Assembly (NCBI GenBank): GCA_964019155.1 | Contig: OZ025241.1 | Coordinates: forward strand, 61,084,698-61,148,697 | Source of the DNA: Osedax fenrisi | Taxonomy: Eukaryota; Annelida; Polychaeta; Sabellida; Siboglinidae | Direction of reading: 5' to 3' | DNA length: 64,000 bases | In this document: piece by piece, positions 37,212 through 47,676 of the stretch | How positions within the stretch are numbered: position 1 is the stretch's first letter | Layout: each line of letters opens with the position of its first letter | Notes under the pieces: generated by a model | What the model was told of the DNA's origin: nothing | Seen by the model: only the letters and a program-made list of their open reading frames with translations | Database searches by the model: none | Made by a program: the position numbers and the translations under genes

Positions 37212-38598
37212 ATATACTATAGTATATATTATTTTGTTAGATATATATCTTTAAAAACTTTATAAACTTTAGAGATATATCTGTTCCCGATCTATATCGA
37301 ATAGCAAGCTTTAATAAACAACTCATCTACAATAAGAATAACGTATCGATATGTTGTGGTTTAGGTTACGCGGTTGAAATCTGCGGAAGATCAGATAGTA
37401 GAGATGGCATTATGGGTAAAAGCGTGGGCGCATCAAGATTACTCGGTGCGAGACTATAGACCGTTAGTTGTGCTGCTGGTCGTAACACGGCGTTACGTCA
37501 CACTATAATGACGTCACTCATCACGTGTACAGACACTTCCGGGCGAACCTTTGCTATCTGGAGGGGGCGTGGACTAATTCGCGAGGTACTATCGAGGAAT
37601 CTTTCGATAGCGACAGACATTTCCTGGATGCTAAGACCTGGTTTCAGATGCAGGTATGCTTGCCTTTTAGTCATGTGATGCTATGTATCATGATTGTATT
37701 TTAACGTAGAACACTCGGTGAACCGTATTACTAAATATATAAATACGAGCTTTAATCGATAGATATTATTTAAATTATAAGATTTAGGTTACTTATGTAC
37801 AATTACATTGACATCGATTAATTTTATTACATCTAATTAAATATTATATATTAAATAGTAAAATTATGATCGAAAATTAATTAAAATATACGTAATTATT
37901 ATTAATTCATATTCTATGAATTCATAACGTTACATAACATTCGACACTCGTATACATATTAAGTGCATTCTTTACACATAACCGTTACGTAATTGTTCAG
38001 GAAAATATCAGATTCACAGCTTATACCGGAAGTAAAGATTCCCTCGAGAATTTCAGTTACCTTCCCACTAAGATATTCGACTTGGTTAACGGATCTATTC
38101 CAGTGGTTAGTATAATGCGAAGTTCACGTATATGCGTATATGTATGCGTGTGTATATACGTGCATGTGCGTGTGTCATTGCGTGTGTGCTATACATTTAT
38201 AGATATATAACCTATAGGTATACTCTAATGGTTACAGATTACAAATCTTAATATGATGTAATTTAACATAATCTTTATTATTCGTGACCATTTAATTTTT
38301 GTATCAAACATTGTTATAATAATTTCTATAATGTATTTTATATAATTATAACGTGTTTTATTATTAACTACATTTATAATCATATATATATAATGTATGA
38401 TAAGGTTGTAATATTATCTCATCACACTAGTTCGCTCAGTGGAACTACCGGATATTGTGTCACCCTATCAAGAGAGACATTCCCTTCAATCGGATGAGAG
38501 TTTTTGAAGATTTGACTTCCATGATGTCCAGACATAAAGACAGACAACAATTAAAAGTCAGTAGCCTATATCAGCCTTAGTTTTATACTACAATAATG

Positions 38599-38633
<35 letters not shown>

Positions 38634-38927
38634 CACAATAATATACTAAATTATCTGTATTTCAAAAAACAAAAAAATATTAAATTAATAATACATTCTA
38701 TAATTATATAAATACGGTATTATTATAATAACATTACAGTGATTACGTGATACCGTATAACTCTTACACTTGCAGGCTAGCAGGGCCGCGAGATTCACGC
38801 TGAACACACACGATAGTAGCAGGTTCCAGGACGGAATTAAGAACTATGGCCTACTTGATGAACTAATGTACGAGATACCCGGTAAAGATAACTATAAGGT
38901 ACGCTATTCATTTAGTATATATTCCTA

Positions 38928-38978
<51 letters not shown>

Positions 38979-39788
38979 TATAGTATAGAATAGTAATATA
39001 TAACTAAGAATTATAACTAATGCATGTATTTTTACATTCTACGTCTACTATAATAATAAAAAATACAGTTTGTAACTTTATTTTGTAAGTACTACATATA
39101 TATATATATATAAGCTCAAACTGTATTTTTTATTATTATAGTAGACGTAGAATGTAAAAATACATGCATTAGTTATAATTCTTAGTTATATATTACTATT
39201 ATATACTATATAACTATAATATAATATATGTAATAATGAGTGGCCGAAATAAGTGTTGGCAATATTACACCACTCAAAATGATAGAGGACCGTTGTATAT
39301 AAATTACATTTTATTAATAAATCAACAAAAAACCATACACTAATGCTGTTAAACATTTACAACATTACAATATAGAATAGTACAATATAATGATTTACAA
39401 ACCTCCACGTGTCAATGTATAATCAAAAATGAAATACTATTATTAAATCTAATATAATTCAAATTATATTATTTCTACGCGATGGTTCATTGGTACAACC
39501 AATTATATTTAAATAAACTAAATAACACTAAATAACAAAACATAAAAATCAATATACATAAAATCAAAATTACTACTTTTATAATTATTCCATAAAAGAA
39601 AACAAAAATATAACTAATTAAAAATATATAATAAGCTAAATAACCTTAACTAAAAAACACAAAAATCACTAGACGAAATTAACATTTATAATTATTACAT
39701 AATACACAAGTAATAAGATAACTAATTAAAAATCTATAATATAAACTTAAAAATAACTGCATTGAAAATATATAAGACGTTAGTCTGC

Positions 39789-39829
<41 letters not shown>

Positions 39830-40752
39830 TATTAATATGTAAATTACATATACAATATAACTATTGATAGGTATATAGTTAATATTATATTTACTTAGAA
39901 TCTTTATGAAAGAGTATACTCTATAGAAGCATTCAAATCACCCGTAACATCTAAATACTTTCAATTATTCAAATCAATTTTAGTTGGTATTTTTAAGTAT
40001 TATTTATTTCCTCAAATGTAAAATGTATTCTGAATTTTGAATTTTATATTATTATGAAGATCAATTATTATCGAAATACAACAATGCCAATACTTATAGT
40101 ATACAATCATATACGTTATTGTATAGAAGATATATCTGATAACTAGTTTATATGTATTCTAACCTTAAAATAACATATACTTATTCCAAACATTTAAATA
40201 TATAATATGTAATTAAATAGTAGGATTCAATATTAAAAAATTCCTAATTTACTTCACAATATTGTACATAATTTTTATTATTATTACAAATAATCACATA
40301 ATATTAATATATAATTATTACATGATATATTATTGTAATATATTTTTAAAAGTATGCAAGTAATCATATTTATCGGAATCAAACTAATACTAAATACGTA
40401 ATATAGTATCAGATAGACACACGCGCATGCGTATACCGGATGTGTTACCGACGGATGTGCCACAGTGTCTTCGCATACGTAAGATAAATAACACGTGACT
40501 TATTTACAGGCAAACCTGACGGACAGCTACGGAGTGAACACCTACCTGTACAATGACGTCAGAACCCCGCTTAACCCAGGCTTCTATCACAGATGGTTAT
40601 AACAATATAGCTTATATACATGTATTTATAGTATATATTAGTACATATATGTACTAATATATAACTTAAGTATTACTTATATTTAATCATGTAAATTGTA
40701 TCATGTAAAACATATATAACTTATACAGGCATATAATTGTATATACTATAAG

Positions 40753-40798
<46 letters not shown>

Positions 40799-41813
40799 AT
40801 TATATATATATTTATAATTATATATATATAATTATATATTATACTAATATACATACAATATTGAATATGCAATGCTACATTTTGAGAATTATTAGCACAA
40901 TGTCTTAATGGTGAATTTTTGAACAATATTTTCAGAAGTATTTAATTTAACTTTTTTAAAACTTATATTAATATAAAATTCATTTTCAGATGCACTAATT
41001 AATTATAATAACATACTATTAACTATAAGCATTCATATATGATTATTATATATAATAACACTTTTCTGTTTCTTCTAATAAATATAATCGTTAACAATTA
41101 CAGAAATTAATCATAATTTATATAAGCGTATAATATTTAATATTAATAAAGATATATTTTAGTTGTTGTTTTCATGATTTTATGAATCACGTATGCAGTA
41201 GATTATCGTACGCTATTTTCTATTATATATTCATTATGTATACATCATAAATATATGTCATTAACTTAATAACTCATAACGTAACAGGTATTCAACCCGG
41301 GGTAAAGATGCGGGTGGAAGAAGCACAAGACATCGGGCATTTAACGACGCTAACCTGTTCTTCGCTATGACTACCCAGGATAAGGTAACACTCTCAACCT
41401 AACTTCTTAATAAAGCTTGACACTAACTTCCATATATATATATAGCATATAGGCTAGATCTTATCTTCTCTAGCATATCCTTCTTAGCCTAATTTCCTCA
41501 CCACTTTGAGCTTACCTATTCTGGTGTACGCTCTAGCGTACACCAGAGGTGATATTATACGACTTATTATACGACTTATAAGCCGAGGTGATACTAACGA
41601 CAATAAATCGAGTGTTGTATTATCTGTGGTATAATTGTAAATATAATATTACCTTATTATTATTTTTATCATTGTTATTATTACTTCTATTTAGCAGACG
41701 TGTTTATCTTTTCAGATTAGTCATAATGTATTCATGAATCCTAGATTTAGTTATAGATTCGATATATAAAAATATATCTATACTTATAAATATAGATATA
41801 CCTATATAGCTCA

Positions 41814-41894
<81 letters not shown>

Positions 41895-43164
41895 ATATAT
41901 ATATTCGTCTAAACATACTTTAATTAGGTGGTGCGCGGCGGGCTCGTACGCCGAGGCCGCAGGCCGAGCCGTCCCTACCTCGACGTTAACTGATAGGAAA
42001 ATAATTTTTTTAAATTGAGGTGTGATTTTTTTTCAACATTTTTCAAAATCTCTTGCCCATAAAAGTCTTTTTCCGTCAAAAATCTCAACAAAGAGTATAT
42101 TTAAATTCAAATAATGCTCGATTTGAAATTTTTTTTCCCAATGTATACATATGAGGTTATAACCTATAACCGAGTAGCTATAGCTACTCGAAATATCATT
42201 AGGAATACATAGTATGCGCACACTCATTTTCATCTACGGGCAATATTTCTGGTAGTATTTTGGGTTTTTATCGTTAAAATTTAATATTTTATATTTTATA
42301 TAAATTCAAATAATTAAAATTCGCTGTAAGGAAAACGTAAGGAAAACGTCGGGAGATAAAGTGGGGCAGCGGGGGTAACATGAATGATTTACTTTTTTGA
42401 ATGTGTATTCACGCGATACCAATAATCGTTAAATAGTGTCATTTTTTGATCGATTTACGTAATCGAAAAATTTAAATTCGACGCAAATTTTTAATAACAA
42501 ACATTATAGTGGAGAATTTTATCGTAAATAATTTCGTAAAAATGAGTTTCTTTAATTTCGAATACATTACGTAGATTTACGAAATGGTACTTCCGGTTTG
42601 AATATCGAAATAACAATTGGTAAATCGAATTTATTTACCCCTATTATTGAGAAAAAGTTCACGAACGAGTAAAATCGAGTTAATATTGTTTACGTTACGA
42701 GTTTATATTAATTATTTCCTATCTACGACATGTAAACATAAATTATTAAACATAGGTGATGTAAAAAATCAAAATCTACAATAATTATTCGATTTCAATA
42801 ATTTTAACTTTATTAAATAGTTAATTAAAATAGAATATACTTTGATAAATTGTGACTTCTTATGTTTAATATTCTTCGAGCTACGGCCGAAAAAGTGAAA
42901 AATACATGATTTTAGAATAGTCTATTTGACCGACTTCCGGTAAATTTGTTGTATAAATTATGAATTCATCAGATTAGGAGTACGAAAATACATGTAATAA
43001 AATCAGAAAAATCATGAAAATATGAATAATAGGGTTTCCATCTCTGTTTTAATATTTCGCCAAATGTTATCATATATGGTCAAAGAAAAAAATATAGATT
43101 TATAAAAAATATTTTTTCTAAAATATATTCTATAATTATATATGCATTAAATACCGAGTGAGTC

Positions 43165-43209
<45 letters not shown>

Positions 43210-45113
43210 ATATTTTTAGTTATATTTATTGTCACTTTTGTGTTTAGTTTGGGTTAAGTTTTAATATTGGTAGATTTTTTTTAGCTGCATTACTTCCCGT
43301 GTGAGCCTATACAAGGATATTTTCACAGTTGTGGTTAGGTTGGGTTAAGTTTTAATTTGTGTAGGTTTTTTTAGCTGCATTACTTTCCGAGTGAACCTAT
43401 AAAAGCATATTAATTTATATTGTTATTTTAACAGTTGTGGTTAGGTTGGGTTAAGTTTTAATTTGTGTAGGTTTTTTTAGATGCATTACTTCCCGAGTTA
43501 GCCTATAAAAGTATATTTTCTCTGTTGTGGTTAGGTCGGGTTAAGTTTTAATTTTGTAGGTTTTTTTAGCTGCATTACTTCCCGAGTGAGCCTATAAAAG
43601 CATATTCATTTATATTGTTATTTTCACAGTTGTGGTTATGTTGGGTTAAGTTTTAATTTATGTAGGTTTTTTTTAGATGCATTACTTCCCGAGTTAGCCT
43701 ATAAAAGTATATTTTCTCTGTTGTGGTTAGGTCGGGTTAAGTTTTAATTTTGTAGGTTTTTTTAGCTGCATTACTTCCCGAGTGATTCTATAAAAGCATA
43801 TTCATTTATATTGTTATTTTCACATTTGTGGTTATGTTGGGTTAAGTTTTAATTTATGTAGGTTTTTTTTAGATGCATTACTTCCCGAGTGAGCCTATAC
43901 AAGGATATTTTCACAGTTATGGTTAGGTTGGGTTAAGTTTTAATTTGTGTAGGTTTTTTTAGCTGCATTGCTTCCCGATAGGCATATAAAAGTATATTTC
44001 ATTGTTGTGGTTAGATTGGGTTAAGTTTTAATTTGTGTAGTTTTTTTTTAACTGCACTACTTCCCGAATGAGCCTATAAAAGCATATTTATTTATATTGT
44101 TATTTTCACAGTTGTGGTTAGGTTGGGTTAAGTTTAAATATTGGTAGGTTTTTTTTAGCTGCATTACTTCCCGATTGAGCCTATACAAGGATATTTTCAC
44201 AGTTGTTGTTAGGTTGGGTTAAGTTATAATTTGTGTAGGTTTTTTTTAGATGCATTACTTCCCGAGTTAGCCTATACAAGGATATTTTCACAGTTGTGGT
44301 TATGTTGGGTTAAGTTTTAATTTGTGTAGGTTTTTTTAGCTGCATTACTTCTCGAGTTAGCCTATACACTTATATTTTCACTGTTGTGGTTAGGTTGGGT
44401 TAGGTTTTAATTTGTGTAGATTTTTTTAGCTGCATTACTTCCCGAATGAGCCTATAAAAGCATATTTATATATATTGTTATTTTAACAGTTGTGGTTAGG
44501 TTAGGTTAAGTTTTAATTGTTGAAGGTTTTTTTAGATGCATTACTTCCCGTGTTAGCCTATACAAGGATATTTTCACAGTTGTGGTTAGGTTGGGTTAAG
44601 TTATAATTTGTGTAGGTTTTTTTTAGCTGCATTACTTCCCGAGTGAGCCTGTTATTTTCACAGTTGTGGTTAGTTTGAGTTAAGTTTAAATATTGGTAAG
44701 TTTTTTTTTAGCTGCATTACTTCCCGAATGAGCCTATAAAAGCATATTTATATATATTGTTATTTTAACAGTTGTGGTTAGGTTGGGTTAAGTTATAATT
44801 TGTGTAGGTTTTTTTTAGCTGCATTACTTCCCGATTGAGCCTGTTATTTTCACAGTTGTGGTTAGTTTGAGTTGGGTTAAATACTTTTATTCATTAGTAA
44901 TAGTAGACCAAAGTAGTTAAAGTTTTGTTTTAATAAATACATTATGAAATTATCATTGTTTTTTTTCATTAAAATAAAAAAAAGATAAATAAAGGTCCTC
45001 TGACTGCTAGAAAACATTATATAAAAATCTAAAAAAGACCCAATAATCTCAACTAACCCATTACACCCACACCTCATAGTCTCATTCACGGGCAACGCCG
45101 GCCACCCACCCTA

Positions 45114-45149
<36 letters not shown>

Positions 45150-47409
45150 CATATATATCACTACTAATTTATAAATATGTGTATACTATATATATAATAT
45201 TAATAGGTTGCCGGTATGAAATACAAGAATTGCCGAGGTAGAGGTAGACAAAGGAAATGCCAGGATATTTCACAGAAATGGTCTTACGCCATTCCTTTAG
45301 AAATAGTATATTCGACTCCACTTCAGATATGGAACCCTTATAATATAAAATATAAAGGTTTAAAACACATATATATATATGTATACAATTTCATTAATAA
45401 TATAATTAATAAAAATGTTACTTTCTTTTAATTTAACCTAATATTAGGTCTTAATATTAAGGATTATATAATATTTAATATCAATTTTCATAATCATCAC
45501 TTTAAAAAAAGGCTCATTATTAATTAAGTATGAAATATATATTAAAAACAGGATGAAAATAATATTTAAATATTGTATTAGAAACATAATGTATAACTTA
45601 AACACCGATTAATTTGAGTGTAGGAAACTTATAGAATTCTATATCTATTATATTTTGTACTTCGTTATACAATTATTGTTCTTGATTATAATACATAATA
45701 GTTCAAATATAACATACAGTTATCTAGACACCATCCTTTGTAAATAGTTAACTTTTAAAAGATACCTTCCTCTTTAAATATTTAACTTTTAAAAGCAATA
45801 ATGTAAATATTTAATTGCATTAATTCGATTTCATTTAATAAATATATGAATAATTCTAAATTTACAATATTTAGCATTATTAAACTAGTAGATTATTTAG
45901 GTAATTTCCTCTATTATTATGTGTATTAATATCTCAATTAATTTAGCTATATATAAATAAGTTATCAACCGTGTCAATATTGATTAATGTAATTTAACTA
46001 TAGTTTCTTATATGCTTATTTTCTAGTTTACAAATAATATTTAGAAGTCGGCATGTATATATATAGCAGCTGTAGGGTGTTTGGAACATTAGTACGAATA
46101 AATTAAAAATAAATATAATAATATAAATAGATTATGTAATAAATAAATATTATTATTTAGATACACATACAAAATATATTAGCTGAGTAGACTAGATAAT
46201 AAAAATGTATAGTCCTCAAATTACCATATACTATATAGTATTATTTAATACGTTTTATTTTATTTATTATGCTATGAATCATAAATATATAATAAATAAT
46301 ACAGTATTCAAGGGAACAAATAAGTATTTCTGACATATCGTATTTCTGATATATCGAAATATTATTAAATGTATTTACATATGTACAAAACCAAACTAGC
46401 ATTTTTTTATAAAAATTTATTGTCTAAGTTATTGAGGTTTCTGATATAAAAGAGTCTTAGATGTCGAGTGTTCATTATATTCTGTAGTATATACTATATA
46501 TGTATATACTATAGTATAATAAACTGACGAATATAATGTCATTAACATAATATATGTTTAACTTTTGCTTATAAGAAAAAGTATATATACTATTAAATAC
46601 ATAATCGACGAGTTATCGATACATATTATTAGATACTTATACATGTACTTAAAGTATAAGTTATATGTATTATTCCACACATACCTACCACACAGAAATA
46701 ATTTATTTAATAATATTGCAATATACAACCATGGTTGTAAAAAAATGAGCGAAACACCTACAATATAGTTTATACTTACTATATAAATAGCTTACAAACT
46801 ATTCTCCCCTACACAGAGGGTGAAGATTCTAAATCAGTGGATGCCGGTAGTAGGGATGGAAGTGGAAACAGCGCTGGTAAGGCTCTGAACGGAACCAACC
46901 ACAAGTTCTACTACAGAACCCCTGCTTCGCTATTCTCTAACACAAATCCTTATGATGCTGATGCGGCTGATACCGTTAGTGAGTGTGTGTGTGTGCATAT
47001 TTGTGTGTATGAGTGTGTGTGCATGTGTGTGAACATGCAATATATACAACCCTTGACGTAATACCGTATATATGTGTGTTGACTACATATTTATATATGT
47101 ATAAATACTATTTATTAAATACTATATACGGTTAATATATAAGTGGGTTACATTGATATAAAGATATATCTATATATATACGTATTTATTTTAGAAGTAA
47201 TGTATACTATTATTTTTAATTATTAGTCGATACTTCATATAAATAAATGAATATACATATCGTATGCATGTACATTAGTTGATAACATAATTAATTACTT
47301 ATAATTAATAATTTAAATATATCGGTATTCATTTTGTTAATGAATAAATTACGTTTGATATGAGAATAATTATTATGTGAATGTTAAATATATAATTAAA
47401 TATTCATAT

Positions 47410-47450
<41 letters not shown>

Positions 47451-47628
47451 GCATTGGCAAATATTTCAATATTCACTTAGATTGTCAATAGTATAATAAA
47501 ATAAATCTGGCAAGCACCGATAATACAGTAATATACACTTTTGTTATATATGGTTATACATATATTATATATAGGTTATATTAAAGATCGGTGTTGTCTA
47601 ATTATACTATAGTATACTTATAGTTATC

Positions 47629-47676
<48 letters not shown>

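Noticed and set aside
43210..44880. CRISPR array or internal telomere
   Set aside because: Units are contiguous and diverged with no unique spacers, and the TTAGG-like words are embedded in longer units. This is an ordinary satellite in a eukaryotic intron.
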